Shown piece after piece: positions 51,953 to 61,166 of a DNA stretch of 64,000 nucleotides (its first letter is position 1; each line of letters begins with the position of its first letter). The stretch is from JABDIP01 sp965250245 (GTDB lineage: Bacteria; Pseudomonadota; Alphaproteobacteria; DSM-16000; Inquilinaceae): NCBI GenBank assembly GCA_965250245.1, contig OZ252296.1, positions 682,001-746,000 of the forward strand, given 5' to 3'. Both the position numbers and the translations under genes were made by a program. Under the pieces are notes generated by a model, which did not search any database, had not been told where the DNA came from, and saw nothing but the letters and a program-made list of their open reading frames with translations.

Positions 51953-54502
51953 ATGACATCCGAACCGACCCCTCACAGCCCCAGGCGGCGCGGCCTGGCT
52001 CACCTCGCGGTCTTCGCGGCGGTGGGCCTGGCCTTTCTGATTGGGCTGCTCGACTTCATCGAGTGCAAGCTGGTCGATCTGCGCTTTGAGCTGTTGCAGC
52101 GCGGGGTCTCGGACGATCTGGTCCTGGTGGAGATCGATGCGCTGAGCCTGCGCACGCTGGACGGCTGGCCCTGGCCGCGCACCTACCACGCCCAGGTCAC
52201 CGACACCCTGCGCCGGGCCGGCGCGGAGCAGATCGCCTTTGACGTGGATTTCAGCGCCGTATCGAGCCGTCCGGGCGACAACACCCTGACCGCGGCGTTC
52301 TCCGAGGCGGAGGGGCGCGTCGTCCTGCCGGTCTTTTCCCAGATGATCCGGCGGATCGGCGGCGGTGAGCGGATGATGCTGACCCGGCCGTTGCCCGAAT
52401 TCGAGCGCCACGTCCAGCTCGGCTCGGTCAATGTCACCGTCGGCGGCGACGGCCTGGTGCGCCGGGTGGCAACGGTCCAGGACCACGGATCCAGCCGCAT
52501 TCCGTCCTTCTTCGCGGTGCTGGCCGGCCATGACGCAAGCACGCCGGAGCGCTTCTCCATCGATTACGGCATCCGGCCCGAAGGCATCACGCGCCTGTCC
52601 TATGCCGATGTACTGCTTGGGCTGTTCGACCCCGATCTCGTGGCCGGCAAGCGGGTGATCATCGGCGCCACCGCCATGGAGCTGGGCGACGAAGTGGCGG
52701 CGCCGCTCCATGGCGCGCTGCCGGGCCCGGTGCTGCAGGCCATGGCCTACGAATCCCTCGTCCAGGACCGCGCCCTGCACCATCTGCCCCGCTGGCTGAC
52801 GCTGGCCGGGACCGCCTTGATCATCGTCCTGGCCGGGGTCGGATTCGCGCGCTGGTCCTGGCGCAGGGGCCTGGCGGTATGCGTCGGCGGCTGCTGGCTG
52901 CTGTTCATCATCGGACTGGTGGCGCAATCCGCCTATCCGGTGATCATCGATCTGACGCCCGGCATGCTGGCCCTGACCCTCGCCTACGCGGTCGCCATCA
53001 TGGGCAGTGTCGACCAGCTCGACCTGAAGCTGCTGGCCCAGAGCGTCGCACTGCGACGGGCCGGCGCGTTCATGCGCCAGGTGGTCGACAACAGCCAGGA
53101 CGGCATCGTGACGGTCGATGCGGAAGGCCGGATCAAGTCGCTCAACAATGCCGCGGCGGGCGTGCTCGGGTCGCCGGCCGAGCATGTCCTGGGCACCAGC
53201 TTCTACCAGCTCGTGAAGGCCGGGACCTGGCGCGGCCTGGTTCCCGAGGCGAAGTTCTATGCCCGACCGGTCGAGGTGCGCCGGACCCGGCCGGACGGCA
53301 CCTGTTCGGCGGTGCAGGTGGCCATCAGCCGCACCGAGGTGGAGGACGAGACGGTATTCATCGCCGTGCTGCGCGACGTGACCACCGAACGGCGTGCCGA
53401 GAAGACGGCGGAGCAGGCGCAGGTGCGGCTGAAGGAGGCCATCGAGCGTATCCATGAGGGCTTCGCGCTCTACGACCCGGAAGGCAATCTGGCGCTCTGC
53501 AACGACCAGTTCCGCGCCCTGGCCGGCCGGCTGCCCCAGCCGACCGACCGGATCGACCTGTCGAGCCTGGAGATCCCGGTCGCCGCCGAACCGGATGCCA
53601 CGCCCTATCAGGAGATCGTGCTGGAGGACGGCACCTGGCTTCGGGTCAGCCGTATGCCGACCCAGGAAGGCGGCGCGGTGGCGGTCTATGCCGACATCTC
53701 CGAGCTGAAGAAGCGCGAGGCGCAGCTTGAGGTGGCGGTGCGCGAGGCGGAGGCCGCCAACCGCAGCAAGACCGACTTCCTGGCCAATATGAGCCATGAG
53801 CTGCGCACCCCGCTGAACGCCATCATCGGCTTCTCCGAGACCATGGTGACCGAGTTGCTGGGGCCGGTCGGCACGCCGCAATACAAGGAATATGCTGGCG
53901 ACATCCTGGCCAGCGGCCGGCACCTGCTGGACATCATCACCGACATCCTCGACGTCTCGAAGATCGAGGCCGGGGAGCAGCGCATCAGCGAAGCGCTGCT
54001 GGAGGTCGATGCCGTAGTGGAGAACGCCCTGCGCATGGTCCGCGAACGCGCCGCCAGCGCGAGCAACGACATCACCACGGCCTATCCGGACCGGATGCCG
54101 CACCTGTACGCCGATCGCCGGGCGATCCTGCAGATCCTGCTGAACCTGCTGTCGAACGCCCTGAAGTTCAGCCGGGACGGCGGCGATATCGGCATCACCG
54201 TCGCGATTGGGGATGACGGCGCCCTGTCGATCGCCATCGCCGATTCCGGGATCGGCATGGCCGAGGAGGACGTGCCGCGGGCGCTGAGCCTGTTCGGGCA
54301 GGTCGAGGGCAGCATGCAGCGCAGCTACGAGGGCACCGGGCTCGGCCTGCCGCTCTCCGACCGGCTGATGGAGCTCCATGGCGGCTCGCTGTCCATCGAG
54401 AGCACGCTGGGCGAGGGCACCACCGTGACCCTGGAATTCCCGGCCAGCCGGGTCATCTGGCCCGTCGTCGGCATCGACAGCCAGGAAGCCAAGGCCGGCT
54501 GA
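51953..54502 (+). CDS. CHASE2 sensor histidine kinase with two PAS domains
   Basis: 849 residues. One membrane helix at about 16-36, then an extracytoplasmic CHASE2 domain (V-L-V-E-I-D, L-R-T-L-D-G-W-P-W-P-R, A-F-D-V-D-F, G-S-V-N-V; about 40-265), three helices (about 280-355), two PAS regions (D-N-S-Q-D-G-I-V-T-V-D, E-R-I-H-E-G-F-A-L-Y-D), HisKA with H615 in M-S-H-E-L-R-T-P-L-N, and HATPase boxes N-L-L-S-N-A-L-K-F, D-S-G-I-G-M and G-T-G-L-G-L-P-L. It has no receiver domain. It lies 36 bases after the FecR gene, forming a sensing pair. Its response regulator is not adjacent. Confidence 0.95.
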   Translation: MTSEPTPHSPRRRGLAHLAVFAAVGLAFLIGLLDFIECKLVDLRFELLQRGVSDDLVLVEIDALSLRTLDGWPWPRTYHAQVTDTLRRAGAEQIAFDVDFSAVSSRPGDNTLTAAFSEAEGRVVLPVFSQMIRRIGGGERMMLTRPLPEFERHVQLGSVNVTVGGDGLVRRVATVQDHGSSRIPSFFAVLAGHDASTPERFSIDYGIRPEGITRLSYADVLLGLFDPDLVAGKRVIIGATAMELGDEVAAPLHGALPGPVLQAMAYESLVQDRALHHLPRWLTLAGTALIIVLAGVGFARWSWRRGLAVCVGGCWLLFIIGLVAQSAYPVIIDLTPGMLALTLAYAVAIMGSVDQLDLKLLAQSVALRRAGAFMRQVVDNSQDGIVTVDAEGRIKSLNNAAAGVLGSPAEHVLGTSFYQLVKAGTWRGLVPEAKFYARPVEVRRTRPDGTCSAVQVAISRTEVEDETVFIAVLRDVTTERRAEKTAEQAQVRLKEAIERIHEGFALYDPEGNLALCNDQFRALAGRLPQPTDRIDLSSLEIPVAAEPDATPYQEIVLEDGTWLRVSRMPTQEGGAVAVYADISELKKREAQLEVAVREAEAANRSKTDFLANMSHELRTPLNAIIGFSETMVTELLGPVGTPQYKEYAGDILASGRHLLDIITDILDVSKIEAGEQRISEALLEVDAVVENALRMVRERAASASNDITTAYPDRMPHLYADRRAILQILLNLLSNALKFSRDGGDIGITVAIGDDGALSIAIADSGIGMAEEDVPRALSLFGQVEGSMQRSYEGTGLGLPLSDRLMELHGGSLSIESTLGEGTTVTLEFPASRVIWPVVGIDSQEAKAG

Positions 54503-54503
54503 C

Positions 54504-54691
54504 GCGATCGTTGATCAGTTCTTTCGAAGACCCCTCACCCTCCCGCTACGCGGGCCCCTCCCTCTCCCACAAGGGGAGAGGGGCAAGGAGCCAGCGCTGA
54601 TCCGATATCCCTCTCCCCTCGTGGGAGAGGGAGGGACCCGCGCGTAGCGTGGGAGGGTGAGGGGGCTCAAGATGAATTGATCGAAGATCGC
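54504..54691. repeat. Long intergenic palindrome, family 1 copy
   Basis: Bounded by GCGATCGTTGATCA and TTGATCGAAGATCGC, with the CCTCACCCTCCC and TCTCCCACAAGGGGAGAGG blocks inside. It lies between the convergent kinase and rsmD genes. Confidence 0.85.
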
Positions 54692-54692
54692 G

Positions 54693-55256
54693 CTAACCCT
54701 TGCGCAGGAACACGATCCGGGTGCCGCCGTAGCGGCGGTCGTCCAGCACGGTGCAGCCTTCCGGCATCGGGAACGGGTCCGGCGTCGCCAGTTCGACCAC
54801 GATCACGGCGTCCTCGGCCAGCCAGCCGCGATCGGCCAGGGCCCGGATCGCCGGCGGCGCCAGGTCGCGGCCATAGGGCGGCGCGATGAAGGCCAGGGTC
54901 GCCTCGGTGCGGGCCGGCGGCGGCCGGGTCGCGTCGCCCTGCAGCAGATGGGTGCGGCCGGTCTCGCCCATGGCTTCCACATTCGCCCGCGCCGCCGCCA
55001 GCGACGGTTTGGCGACATCCATCAGCCAGGCCTCCGCCGCCCCACGCGACAGGGCCTCCAGCGCCAGCGCGCCGGTGCCGCAGAAGGCGTCCAGCACCAA
55101 CGCATCGAGGACCGGGTTGCCCTCCTCCGGCCCCCAGCCGCCATGGGCCAGCACGTTGAACAGCGCCTCGCGGATGCGGTCGGTCATCGGCCGCACGTCG
55201 CGGCCGGCCGGGGCCGTCAGCCGCCGTCCGCGATGCCGACCGGCGATGATCCGCAT
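54693..55256 (-). CDS. rsmD: 16S rRNA (guanine966-N2)-methyltransferase
   Basis: 187 residues. Signature R-I-I-A-G-R-H-R-G-R-R-L, R-P-M-T-D-R-I-R-E-A-L-F-N-V-L, L-D-A-F-C-G-T-G-A-L-A-L-E-A-L-S-R-G-A. The catalytic motif IV reads F-I-A-P-P-Y-G, so the usual Asp/Asn of D-P-P-Y is Ala. Otherwise it is full length. The variant may reduce activity or be tolerated. It is 7 bases after the pseudouridine synthase gene. Confidence 0.92.
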   Translation of the reverse strand: MRIIAGRHRGRRLTAPAGRDVRPMTDRIREALFNVLAHGGWGPEEGNPVLDALVLDAFCGTGALALEALSRGAAEAWLMDVAKPSLAAARANVEAMGETGRTHLLQGDATRPPPARTEATLAFIAPPYGRDLAPPAIRALADRGWLAEDAVIVVELATPDPFPMPEGCTVLDDRRYGGTRIVFLRKG

Positions 55257-55263
55257 CCGCCCC

Positions 55264-56019
55264 TCACCCGCCGAAATAGCCGCGCAGCTGGTCGCGCATC
55301 ACCGAAGGCTTGACCTCCTCGACCGCGCCGCCCTCCAGCTTGCCGAGATGGAACGGGCCGAAGGAGACCCGGATCAGCCTGTTGACGGCAAGGCCGATGC
55401 TCTCCAGCACCCGGCGCACCTCGCGGTTCTTGCCCTCGCGCAAGCTGACGGTCACCCAGGCATTGGCGCCGGTCTGGCGGTCCAGCACCGCGTCGACCGG
55501 GCCGTAGCGCACCCCGTCCACAGTGACGCCACGCTTCAGCCGCTCCAGCGCCTCCGGCCCGGGCCGGCCATGCACCCGCACCCGGTAGCGGCGCGGCCAG
55601 CCGGTGCTGGGCAGCTCCAGGAAGCGGGACAGGGCGCCGTCATTGGTCAACAGCAGCAGGCCCTCGCTGTTGAGGTCGAGCCGGCCGATCGACACCACCC
55701 GGGGCAGATCGGACGGCAGCTTCTCGAACACTGTCGGCCGGCCCTGAGGGTCGCGCTGGGTGGTCACGACGCCGGCCGGTTTGTGGTAGCGCCACAGCCG
55801 GGTCGGCTCCTTGCCGGGCAGCGGCTTGCCGTCGACGCGGACGGAGTCGCCCGGGCCGACCACCACCGCCGGGGTGGTCAGCACCGCGCCATTGACCGAA
55901 ACCCGGCCATCGGCGATCCAGCGCTCGGCCTCGCGCCGCGAGCACAGCCCGGCCCGCGCCAGCGCCTTGGCGATGCGCTCGCCGCTGGGCGGTTCGGTCT
56001 TGTCGGCTTCATCTGGCAT
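55264..56019 (-). CDS. RluB/RsuA-family pseudouridine synthase
   Basis: 251 residues. An S4-like N-terminal part (G-E-R-I-A-K-A-L-A-R-A-G-L-C-S-R-R-E-A-E) leads to the catalytic region V-S-I-G-R-L-D-L-N-S-E-G-L-L-L-L-T-N-D-G with the catalytic Asp. It makes pseudouridine in 23S rRNA (RluB-like) most likely. ATG 56019 was chosen; the frame is open upstream but crosses tadA antisense. Confidence 0.92.
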   Translation of the reverse strand: MPDEADKTEPPSGERIAKALARAGLCSRREAERWIADGRVSVNGAVLTTPAVVVGPGDSVRVDGKPLPGKEPTRLWRYHKPAGVVTTQRDPQGRPTVFEKLPSDLPRVVSIGRLDLNSEGLLLLTNDGALSRFLELPSTGWPRRYRVRVHGRPGPEALERLKRGVTVDGVRYGPVDAVLDRQTGANAWVTVSLREGKNREVRRVLESIGLAVNRLIRVSFGPFHLGKLEGGAVEEVKPSVMRDQLRGYFGG

Positions 56020-56121
56020 GGGCGGTCGGCTCCGGCGGCTCGGGTGAGCGGTGATATACAGGGTTCCGGCCCCGGCCCCAATCACCTTGACCGCCCGCTG
56101 CACCGCCAGCAAGGTCGGCCG

Positions 56122-56580
56122 ATGGAGCATGATCCGGCCATGATGGAGCTGGCCTTCGCCGAGGCGGAGGCGGCCGCGGAACGCGGCGAGGTGCCGGTCG
56201 GTGCGGTGCTGGTGGAGGCCGGGACCGGCCGCATCCTGGCCCGCGACGGCAACCGCACCGAAGAGCGCGCGGATCCCACGGCCCATGCGGAGGCGCTGGT
56301 GATTCGCGCGGCGGCCGAGGCGCGCGGTCGCCCGCGCCTGCCGGATTGCGACCTCTACGTCACCCTGGAGCCCTGCGCCATGTGTGCGGCGGCGATCAGC
56401 TTCGCCCGCATCCGTCATGTGATCTATGGCGCGCCGGACCCGAAGATGGGCGGAGTCGATCACGGCCCGCGCTTCTTCACCCAGCCCACCTGCCACCACC
56501 GCCCGGCGGTGACCGGAGGGGTTGGGGCGGAGCGGTCGGCGGACCTGCTGCGGGCCTTCTTCCGGGCGCGGCGGAAGTAG
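56122..56580 (+). CDS. tadA: tRNA-specific adenosine deaminase
   Basis: 152 residues. The zinc/proton-shuttle motif is T-A-H-A-E-A-L and the second is E-P-C-A-M-C-A. It converts A34 to inosine in tRNA-Arg. P-V-G-A-V-L-V and M-G-G-V-D-H-G are typical. ATG 56122 starts the MEHDP form; the M-M-E-L alternative is 19 bases further on. It diverges from rluB-like over 100 bases. Confidence 0.94.
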   Translation: MEHDPAMMELAFAEAEAAAERGEVPVGAVLVEAGTGRILARDGNRTEERADPTAHAEALVIRAAAEARGRPRLPDCDLYVTLEPCAMCAAAISFARIRHVIYGAPDPKMGGVDHGPRFFTQPTCHHRPAVTGGVGAERSADLLRAFFRARRK

Positions 56581-56630
56581 GCGCCGGCACCCCGTTGCTG
56601 CCGCTCTGCGACATTACGGAGCCCGCGCAT

Positions 56631-56760
56631 CCCCCTCACCCTCCCGCTTCGCGGGCCCCTCCCTCTCCCCAAGGAGAGGGGCTCTTCGAGGCGTCTTTTG
56701 GTCGCCTCTCCTTGGGGAGAGGGAGGGGCCCGCGGCGAAGCCGTGGGAGGGTGAGGGGGA
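56631..56760. repeat. Intergenic palindrome, family 1 relative
   Basis: CCCCCTCACCCTCCCGC at 56631 and the reverse-complement-like GTGGGAGGGTGAGGGGG ending at 56760 enclose TCTCCCCAAGGAGAGG / CCTCTCCTTGGGGAGA blocks. There are no GATCTTCGAT outer arms. It lies between convergent tadA and GNAT genes. Confidence 0.8.
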
Positions 56761-56812
56761 GCGCCGGCATCCCGGCTGTCGGTATTGTGCCTTCTCCAAT
56801 TAGGCGGGGCGC

Positions 56813-57271
56813 CTAGCCCAGATCGACCTCCAACCTGGGCAGCATGCGTCCTGGAATGCTGACCGAGGGGGCCTCGCCGGTGCGCCGGGCGCCCATGGCG
56901 CGGTAGAAGGGCTCGGCATAGGGGTCGGCGTCGATCAGGATCTTGGTGAGCCCCAGCGACCGGGCGGTCTCGATCAGATGGTCCCAGAGCGCGCGGCCGA
57001 TGCCCCGGCGCATGCGGCCGGGTTCGACGAACATCAGCTCGATCTCGCCGGTCAGGCCGTCCGCCTGCACGGAGAGCGCATAGAAGCCGGCGAGGTCCTT
57101 GCCATCGGCGGCGACATGGATGTGCCAGTCCGGGATGGTGGCGGGATCGACCGTCAGCTCGTCGCGGAAGGCGTCGGTCATGCCGGACTCGTAACCCCAG
57201 GCCGCCTTGGACCGTTGCGCGAGATCGGAGAGCAGGGCGGCCTCGTCCGGCCGGGCGGGGCGGATCTCCAT
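56813..57271 (-). CDS. GNAT-family N-acetyltransferase
   Basis: 152 residues. Starts M-E-I-R-P-A-R-P-D-E-A. Acetyl-CoA motif is G-R-M-R-R-G-I-G-R-A-L-W-D-H-L, flanked by I-E-L-M-F-V-E and I-L-I-D-A-D-P-Y-A-E-P-F-Y. The substrate is unknown. The start is one base after the purD stop, so it is in the purD transcript. Confidence 0.93.
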   Translation of the reverse strand: MEIRPARPDEAALLSDLAQRSKAAWGYESGMTDAFRDELTVDPATIPDWHIHVAADGKDLAGFYALSVQADGLTGEIELMFVEPGRMRRGIGRALWDHLIETARSLGLTKILIDADPYAEPFYRAMGARRTGEAPSVSIPGRMLPRLEVDLG

Positions 57272-57272
57272 G

Positions 57273-58532
57273 TCAGCCGTCGGCGATGTCGCGGCGGCAG
57301 AATCCGCCGGGCCAGTCGATCCGGTCGATGGCGGCATAGGCGGCGTCGCGGGCCGCCGCGAGCCCGTCGCCGGTGGCGGTGACGCCCAGCACCCGGCCGC
57401 CATTGGCCAGCACCGTGCCGTCCGGTCCGGCCCTGGTGCCGGCATGGAAGACGGTGACCGCGTCGGAGCCGGCCGCATCCAGCCCGCCGATCGGGTCGCC
57501 CTTGCGATAGGCGCCCGGATAGCCCTCGGTCGCCAGAACCACGCATACCGCTGCCTGGTCGTGCCAGCGCAAATCCACGTTGGACAACTGGCCGTCGCAG
57601 GCGGCGATCAGTGCCGGCAGCAGGTCGGATTTCAGCCGCGCCACCAGCACCTGGCATTCCGGGTCGCCGAAGCGGACGTTGTATTCCAGCAGCTTCGGGC
57701 CGTCCGGGGTGAGCATGAGGCCGGCATAGAGCACGCCGCGATAGGGCCGGCCCTCCGCCGCCATGGCCGTCACCGTCGGCGTGATGATCTCCGCCATCAC
57801 CCGCGCCAGCAGCGGCTCGTCCATCAGCGGGCTGGGCGAGAAGGCGCCCATGCCGCCGGTGTTGGGGCCGCGATCGCCGTCGAAGGCGCGCTTGTGGTCC
57901 TGGGCGGCGGCCAAAGGCAACACGGTCTCGCCGTCGACCAGCGCGAACACGCTGACCTCGGGTCCGGTCAGGCATTCCTCGATGATGACTTCCGCCCCGG
58001 CGGCGCCGAAGGCCTGCTCCACCAGGGCGGCATCGATCGCCGCCAGCGCCGCTTCCTCGCTGGCCGCCACAACGACACCCTTGCCGGCCGCCAGCCCGTC
58101 GGCCTTGACCACGATCGGCGCGCCGCGCGCGGCCACATGGGCCTTGGCGGCATCCGGATCGGTGAAGTGCGCATGGGCCGCGGTCGGGATGCCGTGCCGG
58201 GCGCACAGGTCTTTCATGAAGGCCTTGGAGCCTTCCAGCTCGGCGGCGGCGGCGCTGGGGCCGAACGCCTTGATGCCGGCGGCCTCCAACCGATCGACCA
58301 GGCCGGCCACCAGCGGCGCCTCCGGCCCGACCACGACGAAATCGATCGTCTGCTCGCGGCAGAATGTGAGCAGGCCGTCGATGTCGTCGGCGGCGACGGC
58401 GACGCATTCCGCTTCCGCCGCGATGCCGGCATTGCCGGGCGCGCAATAGAGCGCGTCGCAGAGCGGCGAGGCGCCGATCGCCCAGCACAAGGCATGTTCC
58501 CGGCCGCCCGATCCGACCACCAGCACCCGCAT
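57273..58532 (-). CDS. purD: Phosphoribosylamine-glycine ligase
   Basis: 419 residues, ATP-grasp enzyme. N-terminus M-R-V-L-V-V-G-S-G-G-R-E-H-A-L, then C-A-P-G-N-A-G-I, V-V-K-A-D-G-L-A-A-G-K-G-V-V-V, and R-F-G-D-P-E-C-Q. It joins glycine to phosphoribosylamine in purine synthesis. ATG 58532 is the family start. It diverges from xseA over 77 bases. Confidence 0.97.
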   Translation of the reverse strand: MRVLVVGSGGREHALCWAIGASPLCDALYCAPGNAGIAAEAECVAVAADDIDGLLTFCREQTIDFVVVGPEAPLVAGLVDRLEAAGIKAFGPSAAAAELEGSKAFMKDLCARHGIPTAAHAHFTDPDAAKAHVAARGAPIVVKADGLAAGKGVVVAASEEAALAAIDAALVEQAFGAAGAEVIIEECLTGPEVSVFALVDGETVLPLAAAQDHKRAFDGDRGPNTGGMGAFSPSPLMDEPLLARVMAEIITPTVTAMAAEGRPYRGVLYAGLMLTPDGPKLLEYNVRFGDPECQVLVARLKSDLLPALIAACDGQLSNVDLRWHDQAAVCVVLATEGYPGAYRKGDPIGGLDAAGSDAVTVFHAGTRAGPDGTVLANGGRVLGVTATGDGLAAARDAAYAAIDRIDWPGGFCRRDIADG

Positions 58533-58609
58533 CGCCTTGATCCGCACTGTTAAGGACTTGGACACAGGGTTTATGATGACGGCGCCCTTTCGACGCAAGA
58601 CCTAGTAGC

Positions 58610-60061
58610 ATGAGCGGATCGCCCCCGGGCTCCAACCTGCCGGAATTCACCGTCACCGAAATCTCCGCCGCGCTGAAACGCACGGTGGAGGACGTCTACG
58701 GCCATGTCCGGGTGCGCGGCGAGATCTCGCGGCCGAGCCGGCCGGGCTCCGGCCATGTCTATTTCACGCTGAAGGATGATTCGGCGGTGCTGGACGCGGT
58801 CTGCTGGCGCGGCACCGCCTCGCGCCTGTCGGTGCAGCCGGAAGAGGGCATGGAGGTGATCGCCACCGGCCGGCTGACCACCTTCGCCGGCCGCTCGAAA
58901 TACCAGATCGTGGTCGAGGCGCTGGAGCTGGCGGGCGAAGGCGCTTTGTTGAAGCTGCTGGAGGAGCGCCGGCGCAAGCTGGCCGCCGAGGGGCTGTTCG
59001 CCGAGGAGCGCAAGCGGCCGCTGCCCTTCCTGCCGGAGGTGATCGGCGTCGTCACCTCGCCGACCGGGGCGGTGATCCGCGACATCCTGCACCGGCTGGC
59101 CGACCGCTTCCCGCGCCACGTGCTGGTCTGGCCGGTGCTGGTCCAGGGCGACGGGGCGGCGGAGCAGGTCGCCGGCGCCATCGCGGGTCTCAACGGGTTG
59201 AAGGCGGGCGGGCCGGTGCCGCGCCCGGACCTGCTGATCGTGGCGCGCGGCGGCGGCAGCCTGGAAGACCTGATGGCCTTCAACGAGGAGATCGTGGTGC
59301 GCGCCGCCGCCGCCAGCGCCATCCCGCTGATCTCCGCCGTCGGCCACGAGACCGACACCACCCTGATCGATTTCGCCGCCGACCGCCGCGCCCCGACCCC
59401 GACCGCCGCCGCCGAGATGGCGGTGCCGGTGCGCGCCGAACTGGCGGCCACGGTGCTCGACCTGGAACGCCGCACGGTTGCCGGCATGGCGCGACTGGTC
59501 GAGGAGCGCCGGGTGCGGGTCGAAGGGCTGGGCCGCGGGCTGGGCGATCCGATGCGACTGATGGAGGGCGCGGCCCAGCGGCTGGACGACCGGGCGGAGC
59601 GGCTGCTGCGCGCCCTGCCGCTGCTGGTCGAGCGACGACAGGGCCAGCTTGCCGAGGCCGCCGCCCGCCTGCGCCATCCGGGCCAGCAGGTGACCGATGC
59701 GGCGCGCCAGGTCGGCCAGTTCGCCGAGCGCCTGGGCGTCGCGGCCAGCCGCGCGGTCACCGAGGCGGAGACGCGGCTCCGGTCCGTGTCGAAGCTGCTG
59801 GAGAGCTATTCCTACCAGGACGTGCTGCGCCGCGGCTACGCGCTGGTCCGTGATGCCGCCGGCGCGCCGGTGACCGATCCGTCCCTCTTGGCCATGGGCG
59901 ACGACATTCAGGTCGAATTCCATGAACGGGCAACCATCGGCGCGACGGTGACGCGGGACGCCGGAACCGACGCGCCGAAACCGGCAACCCGCAAGGCCGC
60001 GCCAAGGCGAAAGCCGGCCGCGCGGGCCAAGGCCAAGCCCGAGCAGGGCAAGCTCTTCTGA
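58610..60061 (+). CDS. xseA: Exodeoxyribonuclease VII large subunit
   Basis: 483 residues. N-terminal OB-type region (F-T-V-T-E-I-S, V-R-G-E-I-S-R-P, G-H-V-Y-F-T-L-K-D), then G-V-V-T-S-P-T-G-A-V-I-R-D-I, A-R-G-G-G-S-L-E-D-L and G-H-E-T-D-T-T-L-I-D. The C-terminus is Lys/Ala-rich. It degrades single-stranded DNA with XseB, which is not in the window. Confidence 0.96.
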   Translation: MSGSPPGSNLPEFTVTEISAALKRTVEDVYGHVRVRGEISRPSRPGSGHVYFTLKDDSAVLDAVCWRGTASRLSVQPEEGMEVIATGRLTTFAGRSKYQIVVEALELAGEGALLKLLEERRRKLAAEGLFAEERKRPLPFLPEVIGVVTSPTGAVIRDILHRLADRFPRHVLVWPVLVQGDGAAEQVAGAIAGLNGLKAGGPVPRPDLLIVARGGGSLEDLMAFNEEIVVRAAAASAIPLISAVGHETDTTLIDFAADRRAPTPTAAAEMAVPVRAELAATVLDLERRTVAGMARLVEERRVRVEGLGRGLGDPMRLMEGAAQRLDDRAERLLRALPLLVERRQGQLAEAAARLRHPGQQVTDAARQVGQFAERLGVAASRAVTEAETRLRSVSKLLESYSYQDVLRRGYALVRDAAGAPVTDPSLLAMGDDIQVEFHERATIGATVTRDAGTDAPKPATRKAAPRRKPAARAKAKPEQGKLF

Positions 60062-60092
60062 CCTTCCAGCGCATCAACAATCCGGGACCGAG

Positions 60093-60512
60093 ATGACGAC
60101 CCGCTTCAACCCACCGAGCGGTTGGCCGCAGAACGGCCGCGCCTTCAATCATGGCGTGGTCCAGCCCGAGGGCAAGGTGCTGCATATCACCGGCCAGGTG
60201 GCCTGGGATGGCGCGGGAAAGCTGATCGGCCCCGGCGATGCCGAGGCGCAGATGCGCCAATCCTTCGACAACACGCGGCTGATCCTGGAGGCGGTCGGCG
60301 GGCGGCTGGACGACATCGTCTCGCTGACCATCTACTTCCTCGACCGGGCCGACCTGCCGGCGATCCAGCGCGTCCGCGCCGAGCACTTCACGCCGGAGAC
60401 GGCGCCGGCCAGCATCCTGATCCAGGTGCCGGGGCTGGTGGACCCGGCGCTGTTGGTGGAGCTGGTGCCGATCGCGGTGATCCCGCACGACCGCTATCGC
60501 GACCCGGACTGA
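60093..60512 (+). CDS. RidA/YjgF-family protein lacking the catalytic Arg
   Basis: 139 residues. RidA fold with H-I-T-G-Q-V-A-W-D, D-N-T-R-L-I-L-E-A-V-G-G, and the C-terminal signature region T-A-P-A-S-I-L-I-Q-V. In active imine deaminases this reads P-x-R; here Ser replaces the conserved Arg, so this copy is likely not a RidA-type deaminase. It may belong to the Rid2-7 subgroups. It follows xseA by 31 bases. Confidence 0.85.
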   Translation: MTTRFNPPSGWPQNGRAFNHGVVQPEGKVLHITGQVAWDGAGKLIGPGDAEAQMRQSFDNTRLILEAVGGRLDDIVSLTIYFLDRADLPAIQRVRAEHFTPETAPASILIQVPGLVDPALLVELVPIAVIPHDRYRDPD

Positions 60513-60636
60513 TCGAAACGGCGCCCGGCATGAAAGGACGGGACCTTTCCATAAATTTTGAAAGAAATTTTCGGTTAATATTCGCTATAATGGTGGTGGT
60601 CAGCCCGGCTGTCCGGTTCTTTTTGGGGGCCATCCG

Positions 60637-61161
60637 ATGCAAACCGTTGGTGAAGCGTGGGTCTATCAGCTCAATGAGCGGATCCTCACGATCGAGCAGT
60701 ATGTCCGCAACATCATCGCGCATGGTCGCTTCGGTGGCCCGCGCGCCGTCCTGGAGGCGCTGACGCGGGAAACGAACCGTCTGCAGCGCATGGTCGACGA
60801 CTCGTCGAGCCAGCTCGACATGCTCTCCATGGAGAGCGGCGAGTACGGAGCCCAGGCCCGGGCGATGCAGCAGCGGCTGGTCGGCCTGATCCGGCTCCTG
60901 TTCGACAATGCCGGGGCCGGCGACATCCCCGAGGGCGAGTTGACGAACTGGGCCAGGGCCCTGCGCATGTCGGTCAACCAGGCCCAGGATGCCGGCGGCG
61001 CGGCGAAGGCGCATACCAGCGTGCCCGGCAAAGCCGATGCCGACTTCCCGATCCCGGCGAAGAACCACTTCTCGTCGATCCAGCTGATCGCCGTTCTGGT
61101 CCTCCTGATCACCTGGACCATCCTGAAGAAGGGCAAGGGCGGGTCGGACGACGAGGACTGA
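60637..61161 (+). CDS. Hypothetical tail-anchored protein
   Basis: 174 residues. Residues 1-110 are charged helices (I-E-Q-Y-V-R-N-I-I-A, R-L-Q-R-M-V-D-D, A-R-A-M-Q-Q-R-L-V-G-L-I-R-L-L). A single hydrophobic helix (about 148-166, L-I-A-V-L-V-L-L-I-T-W-T-I-L) near the C-terminus is followed by a short K/D-rich tail. It looks like a membrane-anchored scaffold, not recognised. AT-rich bases lie just upstream (60535-60600). Confidence 0.65.
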   Translation: MQTVGEAWVYQLNERILTIEQYVRNIIAHGRFGGPRAVLEALTRETNRLQRMVDDSSSQLDMLSMESGEYGAQARAMQQRLVGLIRLLFDNAGAGDIPEGELTNWARALRMSVNQAQDAGGAAKAHTSVPGKADADFPIPAKNHFSSIQLIAVLVLLITWTILKKGKGGSDDED

Positions 61162-61166
61162 GCCCG

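Noticed and set aside
50849..54379. A very long open frame (1176 codons) on the minus strand opposite the FecR and CHASE2 genes
   Set aside because: It is a shadow of the high-GC coding strand; it has no recognisable domain, and both genes on the plus strand have clear signatures.
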